DNA of 31,766 nucleotides, taken from Candidatus Levyibacteriota bacterium. Its GTDB lineage: Bacteria > Patescibacteriota > Microgenomatia > Levybacterales > UBA12049. The translations under genes and the position numbers were made by a program. Positions 1 through 7,801 of the stretch are shown in pieces (the first letter of the stretch is position 1; each line of letters starts with the position of its first letter). The DNA lies in contig JAHFKF010000003.1 of the NCBI GenBank assembly GCA_023245475.1, positions 1-31,766 of the forward strand. Direction: 5' to 3'. The notes under the pieces were generated by a model that searched no databases, was not told the origin of the DNA, and saw only the letters and a list, made by a program, of their open reading frames with translations.

Positions 1-3
1 GTT

Positions 4-450
4 ATGGAGAATCAAAAACCAGTCATGCGCACATTTGATACCAAGCCACGGTCAAAAGTGGTTGCTCCGGGTAAAGTAGTTGCAATAGTAGTGGTAGTCA
101 TTCTCCTTGGCATCGGCACTGGATTTGGTGCAAGTCAGTTTACCAAAACAGGCAGTACAATTGGATCATTTTCTCCTGGTGGAATTGTTTCCAAAGGAAA
201 AATTGTTGGGTCAAGCGACACGAAGACATTCAAGGATATCGCTGAAGGAACACTGAAAAATGGTGGTATCAATGGAGAAGGCCAATACCATCTCGAAAGA
301 TCCGGTGGGGATAGCCAAAATGTCTATCTGACATCATCAATCGTTGATCTTTCTCAGTTTGTTGGAAAGAAGATCAAAGTGTGGGGACAGACACAAGCTG
401 CCCAAACAGCCGGTTGGCTTATGGATGTCGGAAAGGTTGAAGTATTATGA
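4..450 (+). CDS. Small membrane-anchored protein upstream of ftsE
   Basis: A 148-residue protein. It has a basic N-terminal cytoplasmic tail of about 23 residues, one hydrophobic segment at about residues 24-44, and a soluble outer part. The outer part from about residue 95 (YHLERSGG, then VYLTSSIVDL, VGKKIKVWG, GWLMDVGKVEV) alternates short beta strands and reads like a small OB-type barrel; that is an impression from the strand pattern, not a proven fold. Its stop overlaps the ftsE start by four bases (ATGA at 447-450), so it is probably co-translated with ftsE and ftsX and may belong to the same envelope or division complex. The ATG lies three bases from the window edge, so the promoter is not visible and a start further upstream cannot be excluded. 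I know no characterised homologue. Confidence 0.75.
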   Translation: MENQKPVMRTFDTKPRSKVVAPGKVVAIVVVVILLGIGTGFGASQFTKTGSTIGSFSPGGIVSKGKIVGSSDTKTFKDIAEGTLKNGGINGEGQYHLERSGGDSQNVYLTSSIVDLSQFVGKKIKVWGQTQAAQTAGWLMDVGKVEVL

Positions 451-1136
451 TAAAGCTTGAAAATGTTACAAAGAACTATCTTACGGGTAACACCGCACTT
501 GAAGATATTTCATTTACTATCCACCCTGGTGAGTTTGTGTTTGTGGTTGGCCCTTCTGGGTCTGGAAAGACAACTCTTTTCAGACTACTCATTAGACAAA
601 TGATTCCTTCTTCTGGCACTATCCATATCGGCAATTGGGATATTGTGAATCTTCCTAAAAACAAAATTCCTCATCTTCGTCGCAATGTTGGCGTTGTCTT
701 TCAAGATCTTAAGCTGCTTCGTGATCGAACCATTTTTGAAAATGTCTTATTCCCACTTGAATTAGGGGATATGGCACAGGATGAGGCAACAAAGCGTGTC
801 GAGGATATCTTACAGCAGGTTGGCATTGTGGAACACCGTGATAAATTCCCTGTACAGCTTTCAGGTGGAGAGTTGCAGCGAGCTGCGATTGCCAGAGCAC
901 TGGCATTTTCTCCACAGATTTTACTTGCCGACGAACCAACTGGAAACTTAGACAATGCAACCTCTTGGGAAATTGTCAAACTCTTGCAAGACATCAATGC
1001 AGCTGGTACAACTATTCTTATGGCAACCCACAATACCGATATTGTGAATAGTCTGATGAAGCGAGTCTTAACAATTGAAAAAGGGAAATTGGTCAAAGAC
1101 GAGCAAAGAGAGAAGAAGAAGAAAGAAAGTAAATAG
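447..1136 (+). CDS. ftsE: Cell-division ATP-binding protein FtsE
   Basis: ABC-type ATPase of 229 residues, the usual FtsE length. Walker A is GPSGSGKT (residues 35-42), the Q-loop Gln is at 86, the signature LSGGE at 138-142, Walker B ILLADEP at 158-164 and the switch His in MATHN at about 195. The combination of VVFQDLKLL after the Q-loop, the short single-domain form and the adjacent ftsX identifies FtsE rather than a LolD-like or transporter ATPase. FtsE sits on the inner face of the membrane, binds FtsX, and uses ATP to drive a conformational change that activates an extracellular cell-wall hydrolase. The start overlaps the upstream gene (ATGA), and ftsX begins two bases after the ftsE stop. 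The very basic C-terminus (KKKKESK) could contact the membrane. Confidence 0.95.
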   Translation: MIKLENVTKNYLTGNTALEDISFTIHPGEFVFVVGPSGSGKTTLFRLLIRQMIPSSGTIHIGNWDIVNLPKNKIPHLRRNVGVVFQDLKLLRDRTIFENVLFPLELGDMAQDEATKRVEDILQQVGIVEHRDKFPVQLSGGELQRAAIARALAFSPQILLADEPTGNLDNATSWEIVKLLQDINAAGTTILMATHNTDIVNSLMKRVLTIEKGKLVKDEQREKKKKESK

Positions 1137-1137
1137 T

Positions 1138-2019
1138 ATGAAAGCACAAAAAACAAGTTGGAAACACATTCGACGAAATCCTTACCAAGCACTTGCCGCG
1201 ATTGGTATTATGAGTGTGACGTTTTTGGCAATTACGATTTTTGCTTTTATCGTCTTTGGTTCATCTGTTGTAATCAAGCACTTTGAATCAACACCTCAGG
1301 TGACCGCGTTCTTCAAAGATGAAGCGGAGCAATCAGAAATTGATGCACTCAAACAAAGCCTTCAGCAAACAGGAACGGTTGCTAAGATGCGTTTTGTCTC
1401 AAAGCAAGAAGCATTACAGATTTATAAAGAACAAAACAAAGAAGATCCCCTGCTTCTGGAACTTGTTACCTCAGATATTCTTCCTTCATCGCTTGAAGTC
1501 TCAACGAGCAATATTGAAGATCTCAATAAAATTGCTCAAATTATGCGTAGTTCTCCCGCAGTTCTTGAAGGTCAAGAAGGAGTTATTTATCAGAAAGATA
1601 TTATTGAACGATTGTCTTTGTGGACCAACGCGATTCGCGCCATTGGTATTACTATTATCGTTGTCCTTACAATTGTTTCGATTATTATTATGATGACTAT
1701 TATTGGCTTTAAAGTTTCGCAAAAGCGTGATGAGATTGAAATTATGAAATTACTCTCTGCAACCAATTGGTACATTCGTTGGCCGTTTATTTTTGAAGGA
1801 GTCTTCTATGGCGTCCTTGGCACAATCATTGGTTGGTCCATTGCTTCAGCAGGGTTACTTTATATAACGCCATATCTCAAAGAAGAAGTTCTCGGAACCA
1901 TTCCACTGCTTCCTGTTTCACCATTATTCCTATTGGGGCTTTTTGCAGCAGAGTTGTTGATTGCTTTCCTTCTCGGTATTATGGCAAGCTTCCTTGCTGT
2001 CAGACGATACCTTAAATAG
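1138..2019 (+). CDS. ftsX: Cell-division protein FtsX
   Basis: Membrane protein of 293 residues with the FtsX layout: a cytoplasmic N-terminus, TM1 at about 20-43, an extracellular domain of about 120 residues (TPQVTAFFKDE onwards), then three more hydrophobic segments near 168-195, 218-245 and 258-285. The motif KVSQKRDEIEIMKLLSAT between TM2 and TM3 is typical of the FtsX permease domain. I chose ATG 1138, directly after the ftsE stop, over ATG 1075, because the longer form only adds a basic stretch read out of frame from the ftsE end. No clear Shine-Dalgarno sequence precedes it beyond the purine-rich ftsE tail, so translational coupling is likely. With FtsE it should control the secreted hydrolase encoded next. 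Confidence 0.93.
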   Translation: MKAQKTSWKHIRRNPYQALAAIGIMSVTFLAITIFAFIVFGSSVVIKHFESTPQVTAFFKDEAEQSEIDALKQSLQQTGTVAKMRFVSKQEALQIYKEQNKEDPLLLELVTSDILPSSLEVSTSNIEDLNKIAQIMRSSPAVLEGQEGVIYQKDIIERLSLWTNAIRAIGITIIVVLTIVSIIIMMTIIGFKVSQKRDEIEIMKLLSATNWYIRWPFIFEGVFYGVLGTIIGWSIASAGLLYITPYLKEEVLGTIPLLPVSPLFLLGLFAAELLIAFLLGIMASFLAVRRYLK

Positions 2020-2054
2020 CCTCAAATGTTCGAGTGTGACCCAAAGAGACGTAG

Positions 2055-2083
2055 TTGGCAATTAACGCGTGCTGTAGTAGAAT
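2055..2083 (+). promoter_or_regulatory. Promoter of the secreted hydrolase
   Basis: TTGGCA (2055-2060), a 17-base spacer, then TAGAAT (2078-2083). The predicted start is near 2090, about 13 bases before ATG 2103. The hydrolase can thus be expressed separately from ftsEX. Confidence 0.6.
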
Positions 2084-2102
2084 AGTAGCTATCCTCTTTA
2101 CT

Positions 2103-3305
2103 ATGCAGTATATAATCAAACAATCAGTCTCAGTTTTTATTGCTCTTTTTGTTATTTTCTATCTTCTTAGTCAACCAAGTCTTGTTTCAGCGCAAGCAAC
2201 ACCTACTCCTGATAATTCAAAACAAGTCTCGGATCTTAACAGCAGAATTCGTGAACTTGAATCAAAAGTCTCAGAGCTTCGGTCACAAGGGAACACCCTC
2301 TCTTCTCAAATCGGTGCGATGGATAATCAAATTAAATTAACAGAATATCGAATTGACGCGACAAAGCAAGAAGTGATGGATGTGACGCTTGATATTGACT
2401 CTGCGACAAAGCGGATGGAAAATTTAGAAGGTTCTCTGGATAAAGTCAGTCATACACTCATTAATCGCATGGTTGCAACGTATCAAATGGGAGGAACCGA
2501 AGCTCTTCATGTACTACTGGCATCTTCTGATGTAAACGATCTTGTTTCGCGGGCCAATTACTTGCGTCTTGTGCAAGCTCACGATAAAGAGCTCCTGTAT
2601 GATACTCAACAAGCACGCAACGATTATGCCAATCAAAAATCAATCCTTGAAGGCAAAAAGAAAAAGATAGAAGAACTTAATACTCAATTGCAGGAGTACA
2701 GTACTCAGTTAGACGGTGATAAAAAGAATAAAGAAAAACTTCTTGCTGACACAAAAGGTAATGAAGCAAATTATCAAAGATTACTTAATGAAGCTCGTGC
2801 TCAAGCGTCAGCTTTTAGATCGTTCGCGACCTCTCAAGGAGGATCAATCTTGCCTCCGCAATCAAGCCCTGATGGTTGGTACTACAATCAACGTGATTCT
2901 CGTTGGGGAAACATGAATATTGGTTCCTCGTCAGAGTCTGTATGGGAAGTTGGTTGCCTGCTCTCTTCCGTTGCTATGGTACTTAAAAAGCATGGAGAAA
3001 ACGTTACCCCAGCAGAGATAGCCGGTAATAGCTCATACTTCTTCTCAAATACAGCATATATGAATATCCCTTGGGGAGGTGGGCATATTTCAACCCGGGG
3101 AGGATTTGATCAGGGAGCGGTTGATGCAAAGCTTGCAAGCGGGGAGCCTGTTATCGTAAGTGTTCGATACGGTGCTCACTTTATTGTTTTGAAAAGTGGT
3201 TCCGGAGGTAATTATATTATGAATGACCCTTGGAATGGTCCAGATCTGAACTTCTCAGACTATTATTCTCTTAGTTCAATTACTCAACACGGCTGGTATA
3301 ATTAA
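2103..3305 (+). CDS. Secreted coiled-coil hydrolase with C39-like peptidase domain (FtsEX partner)
   Basis: A 400-residue exported protein. The signal peptide covers residues 1-30 (hydrophobic VFIALFVIFYLL, cut near LVSAQA). A long coiled coil follows at about 38-235, rich in heptads and with a PcsB/EnvC-like break around GTEALHVLLASSD (131-143). The C-terminal domain (about 258-400) looks like a Peptidase_C39_2 papain-like fold: WYYNQRDSRWG at its start, Cys285 in WEVGCLLSS, His359 in YGAHFIVL and Asp375 in MNDPWNG form a plausible catalytic triad. In PcsB, CwlO and EnvC the coiled coil docks on FtsX and holds the enzyme inactive until FtsEX cycles; the gene order ftsE-ftsX-this gene supports that role. 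PcsB and CwlO carry CHAP or NlpC/P60 domains instead. ATG 2103 was chosen over 2055 because it gives a proper signal peptide and lies after the promoter. Confidence 0.88.
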   Translation: MQYIIKQSVSVFIALFVIFYLLSQPSLVSAQATPTPDNSKQVSDLNSRIRELESKVSELRSQGNTLSSQIGAMDNQIKLTEYRIDATKQEVMDVTLDIDSATKRMENLEGSLDKVSHTLINRMVATYQMGGTEALHVLLASSDVNDLVSRANYLRLVQAHDKELLYDTQQARNDYANQKSILEGKKKKIEELNTQLQEYSTQLDGDKKNKEKLLADTKGNEANYQRLLNEARAQASAFRSFATSQGGSILPPQSSPDGWYYNQRDSRWGNMNIGSSSESVWEVGCLLSSVAMVLKKHGENVTPAEIAGNSSYFFSNTAYMNIPWGGGHISTRGGFDQGAVDAKLASGEPVIVSVRYGAHFIVLKSGSGGNYIMNDPWNGPDLNFSDYYSLSSITQHGWYN

Positions 3306-3317
3306 TAGATCTTCCTC

Positions 3318-3346
3318 TTGCCGCAATAGTATTTAATGTGTACACT
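3318..3346 (+). promoter_or_regulatory. Promoter of the LTD-protein/tsaE operon
   Basis: TTGCCG (3318-3323), a 17-base spacer and TACACT (3341-3346). The predicted start near 3353 is only two bases before ATG 3355, so the message is almost leaderless. Confidence 0.55.
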
Positions 3347-3354
3347 GATACTAG

Positions 3355-4200
3355 ATGAGATTCCTAAAAATTTGTATAGTACAGTTTTTATTGTTCTTGG
3401 TTTTTCCTTCCTCTGCCCATGCAATTTCTTCTGTTCTTATCAATGAAGTTTCTGTGCATCCTTCGGCAAATACCCCAGAATGGATTGAGCTCTATAATCC
3501 AAACCATGTGACAATAGCTGATTATTGGATTGATGATGACACTGACTTTGTTAATGATTCGGGTAGTAGTTCAAAGAAAAGTTTAGCAACACTTCTTTCA
3601 GATGAAACATATCCTGTGCTTGAAGTAAATTCGGTATTTAATAATGGTGGAGATGTGGTCGTTCTCTTTGATAAGAACGGTACGATTATCGATACGTATC
3701 AATATACTGAAGATCCTGGAGAAAATATGTCACTAGGGCGTTTTCCTAATGGTACGGGGCAGATGCAGCAGCTAGTGAGTATGACAAAAGGTTTGGTAAA
3801 CAGTGGTTTGTTACCCAGTCCTACGCCAACCCCTGAGCCGACCGAACCCCCTACTAAAACACCAGTTCCCACAAAGACGCCAACTCCTGCAAAAGTCACA
3901 AAGTCAGTGACGACTGATGATGAAAACCTGTCCACTACGAAAAATTCTCTTCCCACCATTAGCAAGAAAAAACTTGCTACAATCAATAAAGATCCTTTGG
4001 CAACTCTAAGCGGTTTGCCCACGTCGGTGTTGACGGCAAGTGAGTCTGTTAAGAAAAAGAACGCGCCAAATCTGAAAAAGGTATTGGTGAAAGACTCGCA
4101 ATTTAGTCTCAATGGATTATCTTTTGCGATAGGCGGCATCTTTATTTTGTCGTGTGGTATACTACTTTATCTGCGTAAAAGACGCAGTAATTACGAATGA
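3355..4200 (+). CDS. Surface protein with lamin-tail (LTD) domain and C-terminal membrane anchor
   Basis: A 281-residue exported protein. It has a signal peptide at 1-23 (FLLFLVFPSSAHA), then a lamin-tail-type domain at about 24-140: VLINEVSVHPSANTPEWIELYNP is the classic opening of bacterial LTD domains, and DVVVLFDKNGTIIDTYQY its typical later strand. A Pro/Thr linker (about 155-185) and a Ser/Thr/Lys-rich stretch follow, then a membrane segment at about 254-273 and a basic tail RKRRSN. The protein should be displayed outside and held by the C-terminal helix; no LPXTG sortase motif is present. LTD domains often accompany secreted nucleases or act as adhesion modules, but no enzymatic domain is visible here. 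The stop overlaps the tsaE start (ATGA at 4197-4200). Confidence 0.85.
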   Translation: MRFLKICIVQFLLFLVFPSSAHAISSVLINEVSVHPSANTPEWIELYNPNHVTIADYWIDDDTDFVNDSGSSSKKSLATLLSDETYPVLEVNSVFNNGGDVVVLFDKNGTIIDTYQYTEDPGENMSLGRFPNGTGQMQQLVSMTKGLVNSGLLPSPTPTPEPTEPPTKTPVPTKTPTPAKVTKSVTTDDENLSTTKNSLPTISKKKLATINKDPLATLSGLPTSVLTASESVKKKNAPNLKKVLVKDSQFSLNGLSFAIGGIFILSCGILLYLRKRRSNYE

Positions 4201-4613
4201 AAAAGATAACAACACATAGTTTTGAAGAGACACAAACCATCGGTTTAGATTTTGCGCAAACGCTGAAAGGTGGTACTGTTTTAGCATTGCATGGTGACTT
4301 AGGGAGTGGCAAAACAACCTTTGTTCAAGGCCTTGCCAAAGGGCTGGGTATTACTGGTAACATTATCTCACCAACATTTATTATTGTCCGGACGTATACA
4401 CTCCCGACGGGTGGAAATTTTTATCATATTGATTTATATCGCATTGAAAGCGAGCAGGATATTGAAGGATTAGGATTATCAGAAATTATGGCAGATCCCA
4501 ATAATATTGTTGCCATTGAATGGCCAGAGAAAATTGCTGGTTTATTACCAAAGCATGCCAAAGCATTACACTTTCGTTATCTAAACGATGATAATCGGGA
4601 AATAGAATTATGA
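4197..4613 (+). CDS. tsaE: tRNA threonylcarbamoyladenosine biosynthesis ATPase TsaE
   Basis: A 138-residue P-loop protein, normal length for TsaE. Walker A is GDLGSGKTT (residues 33-41), followed by the family motifs SPTF (58-61), HIDLYR (77-82) and the IEWPEK stretch (107-112). TsaE is the ATPase that resets the TsaB-TsaD complex, which places threonylcarbamoyl on A37 of ANN-decoding tRNAs. It acts in the cytoplasm. The next two genes encode TsaC and a short TsaB, so three parts of the t6A pathway are clustered; TsaD is not in this window. The start overlaps the end of the LTD gene by four bases and the stop overlaps tsaC by four bases (ATGA at 4610-4613). Confidence 0.94.
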   Translation: MKKITTHSFEETQTIGLDFAQTLKGGTVLALHGDLGSGKTTFVQGLAKGLGITGNIISPTFIIVRTYTLPTGGNFYHIDLYRIESEQDIEGLGLSEIMADPNNIVAIEWPEKIAGLLPKHAKALHFRYLNDDNREIEL

Positions 4614-5185
4614 CAGATCAGGTGCACCAAGCAATTACCATTTTAAAGCAAGGAGGAATTGTTATTTTTCCAACAGACACAGCCTTTGGTATTGGCTGTC
4701 GTATTGATAATGAGGAGGCAATTAAAAAGCTTTTTATGCTTCGTAAACGTCCAGAAACGCAAGCGACACCAGTCTTGGTTGCAGACGTTGCTATGGCACA
4801 GGAGTATGTGTTACCAATTCCTGCTAAGGTCAAAAAAGAATTGCTTGATATCTATTGGCCTGGAGCGCTGACAGTGGTTCTTCCGAGCATTGAATCCAAA
4901 GTCCCAGTACTTGTTCGAGGAGGAGGGCAGAACTTAGGCGTACGAATGCCTGATCACCAGTTAGCGCTTGATCTTATTACCGGTGTTGGTGTTCCATTGA
5001 TTGCTCCTTCCGCCAACTTTCATGGGGAAGAGACTCCATTTGCGTTTTCTGCGCTTAATCCAGAGCTTACTAAATTAGTTGATTATGTTGTCCCTGGCAC
5101 ATGTACCGTGGAGCAAGCTTCAACGGTAGTTGATTGCTCCGTAACTCCTTGGAAAATCCTCAGACAAGGGAGTATCTCTTTGTAA
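4610..5185 (+). CDS. tsaC: L-threonylcarbamoyladenylate synthase (TsaC/YrdC family)
   Basis: A 191-residue single-domain YrdC protein, so the short TsaC form and not the longer Sua5. Key family features are PTDTAFGIGC (21-30) at the nucleotide pocket, the LRKRPETQATPVLV substrate-binding segment (about 44-57), LGVRMPDH, and the APSAN motif in the C-terminal half. The enzyme joins threonine, bicarbonate and ATP to make threonylcarbamoyl-AMP, the donor for t6A formation by TsaD/TsaB/TsaE. It is translationally coupled to tsaE by an ATGA overlap, and tsaB follows two bases after its stop. Confidence 0.94.
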   Translation: MTDQVHQAITILKQGGIVIFPTDTAFGIGCRIDNEEAIKKLFMLRKRPETQATPVLVADVAMAQEYVLPIPAKVKKELLDIYWPGALTVVLPSIESKVPVLVRGGGQNLGVRMPDHQLALDLITGVGVPLIAPSANFHGEETPFAFSALNPELTKLVDYVVPGTCTVEQASTVVDCSVTPWKILRQGSISL

Positions 5186-5187
5186 GT

Positions 5188-5502
5188 ATGAAAGTGAAGT
5201 TATTTATCGATACAACAAACAATCAATCCATTCGTGTTGGTTTAGTTGTCGATGACAAGAAAGATATTCGTGATCAAGTAATTGATTATCGTCGGGCGCA
5301 AGTTGTCTTACCGCTTGTTGAGACCTTATTACAAGAGCATACACTGACGCTTAAGGATCTTACTGCGATTGAAGTAAATCCCGGACCTGGTTCATTTACG
5401 GGAATTCGAGTTGGTGTAACAATTGCTAATACGCTTGGCTATCTCTTAAAAATTCCTCTCAATGGGAAAAAAGTGGGCGAATTTGTTGAACCAACTTATT
5501 GA
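5188..5502 (+). CDS. tsaB: Short TsaB-like protein (t6A complex subunit)
   Basis: A 104-residue protein matching only the N-terminal part of TsaB: the first ASKHA strand pair (KLFIDTTNNQSIRVGLV) and the conserved EVNPGPGSFTGIRVGVT block (62-78) that forms the dimer interface with TsaD. Typical bacterial TsaB proteins are above 200 residues, so the C-terminal half is missing. The frame ends cleanly after a linker (GKKVGEFVEPTY) and a promoter for the next gene follows at once, so this looks like a stable short form rather than a recent break; that is inference. ATG 5188 was chosen over 5134 because it begins the conserved first strand and follows the tsaC stop by two bases. Confidence 0.82.
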   Translation: MKVKLFIDTTNNQSIRVGLVVDDKKDIRDQVIDYRRAQVVLPLVETLLQEHTLTLKDLTAIEVNPGPGSFTGIRVGVTIANTLGYLLKIPLNGKKVGEFVEPTY

Positions 5503-5517
5503 TGTCATACTCTGCTG

Positions 5518-5547
5518 TTGCAAATGCTTTTGTGCTCTTAGTATACT
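5518..5547 (+). promoter_or_regulatory. Promoter of the CAP-domain gene
   Basis: TTGCAA (5518-5523), an 18-base spacer and TATACT (5542-5547). The predicted start near 5554 is two bases before ATG 5556. Confidence 0.6.
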
Positions 5548-5555
5548 AAAGATAC

Positions 5556-6425
5556 ATGAAAGATTTCTTCCATCATTTATTGTTTCCGCGAGAGTCCAAT
5601 AATCACCGCCCAAAACTTTTGCATCACGATAGCCTTCTGCTTGTTATTGTCCTAATTCTTTTTGTTGCAGCATTATTCTCTGTCGTCCACAACACGCAGC
5701 CGGCAGTCCTCGGGATTTCTACCAACATGACGGTTGATGAATTAGTATCATTAACCAATACGGAGCGAAAGAAAGCAGGGCTTCCGGAACTGGCGCTTAA
5801 TCAGCAACTATCCAATGCCGCTCTGAAGAAGGGGCATGACATGTTTGCTCATAATTATTGGGCACATATCTCTCCAGATGGGACGACGCCGTGGTATTTT
5901 ATTAAAGATGCAGGCTATGAATATCTTTATGCAGGGGAGAATCTTGCTCGTGGATTTACGACTGCTCCGGAGACTGTTGCCGCATGGATGGCAAGTCCGT
6001 CACATCGTGAGAATATTTTATCCAAGAATTACGACGAGGTTGGGTTTGCTGTGTTACCAGGTACGCTGACAGGTTCTGAGACAATTCTTGTCGTGGAGAT
6101 GTTCGGCAGAAAGTATGTAGAGGGATCTGCGGAAGCAGTTGCCCCATTGGAAACAAGCGTTCCCCCATCATCGCAGCTACCCAAAGAACAACCAGTAACC
6201 GCAGTTGCTTCCGTTCAAACGAGCCCGCTCTTTTCGAGCGAGACATTTCCTAGGCAGATTGCACTTATTTTATTAGGCGTATTTATCATTGTCCTCTTTT
6301 TGGATGCAGTTATTATTGCACGAAAGCGAATTGCTCGGGTTGTTGCTCACAATGTTGACCATATTTTGTTTTTGACGATTATCGCGCTTGCTGTTATTAT
6401 CTTAGGAAGGGGATTTGTGTTATAG
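5556..6425 (+). CDS. CAP/SCP-domain membrane protein
   Basis: A 289-residue protein. TM1 lies at about 26-45 (SLLLVIVLILFVAALFSVV). An extracytoplasmic CAP (cysteine-rich secretory/SCP-like) domain spans about 58-188, with LTNTERKKAGLPEL at its start, His104 in HISPDG, Glu128 in AGENLARG and His150 in SPSHRENIL, the conserved cavity residues of bacterial YkwD-type CAP proteins. A Pro/Ser-rich linker follows, then two further hydrophobic segments (about 234-255 and 267-287). The role of bacterial CAP proteins is poorly known; binding of lipids, sterol-like molecules or cell-wall material has been suggested. The two extra C-terminal membrane helices are less usual for the family, which is mostly secreted or singly anchored. 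The small membrane protein gene follows after one base. Confidence 0.85.
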   Translation: MKDFFHHLLFPRESNNHRPKLLHHDSLLLVIVLILFVAALFSVVHNTQPAVLGISTNMTVDELVSLTNTERKKAGLPELALNQQLSNAALKKGHDMFAHNYWAHISPDGTTPWYFIKDAGYEYLYAGENLARGFTTAPETVAAWMASPSHRENILSKNYDEVGFAVLPGTLTGSETILVVEMFGRKYVEGSAEAVAPLETSVPPSSQLPKEQPVTAVASVQTSPLFSSETFPRQIALILLGVFIIVLFLDAVIIARKRIARVVAHNVDHILFLTIIALAVIILGRGFVL

Positions 6426-6426
6426 C

Positions 6427-6684
6427 ATGAATAAAATGATTAAAAAACATTTTTGGTATTATTTCTCCTTTGCGGTAATTGAAATACTTGGTGTGTGGTG
6501 GATTTTTGTCACATCGTTTAATAAGCCGCTCCAGTATCTTGCACTTAGTTTTGTCGTTTGCTTCTATATTTTTTGGTCAATTCTTCATCAAGCAATACAT
6601 CATACCGTAACCAAAAAGATTGTGCTAGAATATGTTTTTATTGGAGCAATGGGTGGAATAATACTCTTTTTCCTCTTGCCCTAA
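6427..6684 (+). CDS. Small three-helix membrane protein
   Basis: An 85-residue hydrophobic protein with about three membrane segments (near 11-29, 36-55 and 65-84) and a basic N-terminus (MNKMIKKHF). No catalytic motif is visible; the most polar stretch is the HQAIHHTVTKK loop between the second and third segments. It starts one base after the CAP gene stop and is probably co-transcribed with it, which suggests a shared envelope role. ATG 6427 was chosen over 6415 because 6415 lies inside the CAP gene. Function unknown. Confidence 0.7.
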   Translation: MNKMIKKHFWYYFSFAVIEILGVWWIFVTSFNKPLQYLALSFVVCFYIFWSILHQAIHHTVTKKIVLEYVFIGAMGGIILFFLLP

Positions 6685-6704
6685 AGACGTGATCGCTCTA
6701 TAAT
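6676..6704 (+). promoter_or_regulatory. Promoter of the nucleotide-sugar cluster
   Basis: TTGCCC (6676-6681), a 17-base spacer and a perfect TATAAT (6699-6704). The predicted start near 6711 is six bases before ATG 6717. The -35 box overlaps the end of the preceding membrane-protein gene. Confidence 0.7.
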
Positions 6705-6716
6705 GAATAAACAAAT

Positions 6717-7799
6717 ATGAATATCCTTGTTACCGGCGGTGCTGGATTTATTGGCTCTAACTTTGTTCGATATTACCTCAAAGAACATCCTCATGCCAAA
6801 ATCGTTAACTATGATAAGCTAACCTATGCCGGTAATCCAGATAACGTCAAAGACCTCGAAGAGAAATATCCAGATCGTTACTCCTTTGTGAAAGGGGATA
6901 TCCTTGATCGAGACTTATTCCTCAAGACAATCACAGAACACAAGATTGATCACATTATCAATTTTGCAGCAGAAACACATGTGGATCGCTCTATCTTTGG
7001 TGATTGTATAGATTTTGTCGAAACAAACACAATTGGCGTTCTTACGATTCTCAATATTGTCCGCGATTATGGTGCAGAGCTTGGTATTAAGAAATTCCTT
7101 CATGTCTCAACCGATGAGGTCTATGGTACGTTAACGCTAGAAGACACAAAGCAATTTACTGAGGAATCACCATTCCAACCCAATATGCCGTATGCTGCAG
7201 CAAAAGCTGGTGGAGACTTGCTTTGTAGGTCATATGCTGTTGTTCACAAGACGCCTGTTATTGTGACTCATTGTTCAAACAACTATGGCCCTTATCAATA
7301 TCCTGAAAAGATGATTCCTGCATTTGTCTTCAGACTGATGAAAAACGAAGAGATATTTATTCATGGAGATGGACTCAATGTTCGTGACTGGATTCATGTT
7401 ATTGATCATTGCCGAGGTATTGATCTGGCGCTAGAAAAGGGTAAGACAGGAGACGTGTTCAATATTGGATCTGACAATGAGCGAAATAACTTAACTGTCG
7501 CAAAAATGATTCTTAAGATCATGGGTAAATCAGAAAGTATGTTGAAATTTGTTGAAGATCGACCAGGAAACGATCGTCGTTATGCAATTGATTCCAGCAA
7601 GATGCAAAAGCTTGGTTGGGAACCCCTTTATCCAGAAGATAAATTTGAACAAGGGCTTATCGAAACAGTTAATTGGTATCTTACCAATGAAGAATGGGTT
7701 AAGAATTCATGGCACAATCACAGTGAGGCATATCAATTAAACCACACATTGGAATTTGAAAAGAAGAAAGCAGGAGTATTTTTCCCTGAAAATGAATAA
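6717..7799 (+). CDS. rfbB: dTDP-glucose 4,6-dehydratase
   Basis: An extended short-chain dehydrogenase of 360 residues. NAD-binding GGAGFIGS is at 7-14, the family-specific STDEVYG at 131-137 supplies the Thr/Asp/Glu dehydration residues, and the catalytic Tyr159-x3-Lys163 follows in PYAAAKAGGD. The motif CSNNYGPYQYPEKMIP (186-201) is diagnostic for RfbB/RmlB. It converts dTDP-glucose to dTDP-4-keto-6-deoxyglucose, the branch point for rhamnose and for amino- or keto-deoxysugars. It is the first gene of a cluster with a ketoisomerase-like cupin, a glycosyltransferase and a RmlD-like reductase. No RmlA (thymidylyltransferase) is present in the window, so the substrate must come from a gene elsewhere or from a partner organism. 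Confidence 0.93.
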   Translation: MNILVTGGAGFIGSNFVRYYLKEHPHAKIVNYDKLTYAGNPDNVKDLEEKYPDRYSFVKGDILDRDLFLKTITEHKIDHIINFAAETHVDRSIFGDCIDFVETNTIGVLTILNIVRDYGAELGIKKFLHVSTDEVYGTLTLEDTKQFTEESPFQPNMPYAAAKAGGDLLCRSYAVVHKTPVIVTHCSNNYGPYQYPEKMIPAFVFRLMKNEEIFIHGDGLNVRDWIHVIDHCRGIDLALEKGKTGDVFNIGSDNERNNLTVAKMILKIMGKSESMLKFVEDRPGNDRRYAIDSSKMQKLGWEPLYPEDKFEQGLIETVNWYLTNEEWVKNSWHNHSEAYQLNHTLEFEKKKAGVFFPENE

Positions 7800-7801
7800 A
7801 T

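Noticed and set aside
701..1192. 163-residue minus-strand open frame
   Set aside because: Antisense to ftsE and the ftsX start; no recognisable domain.
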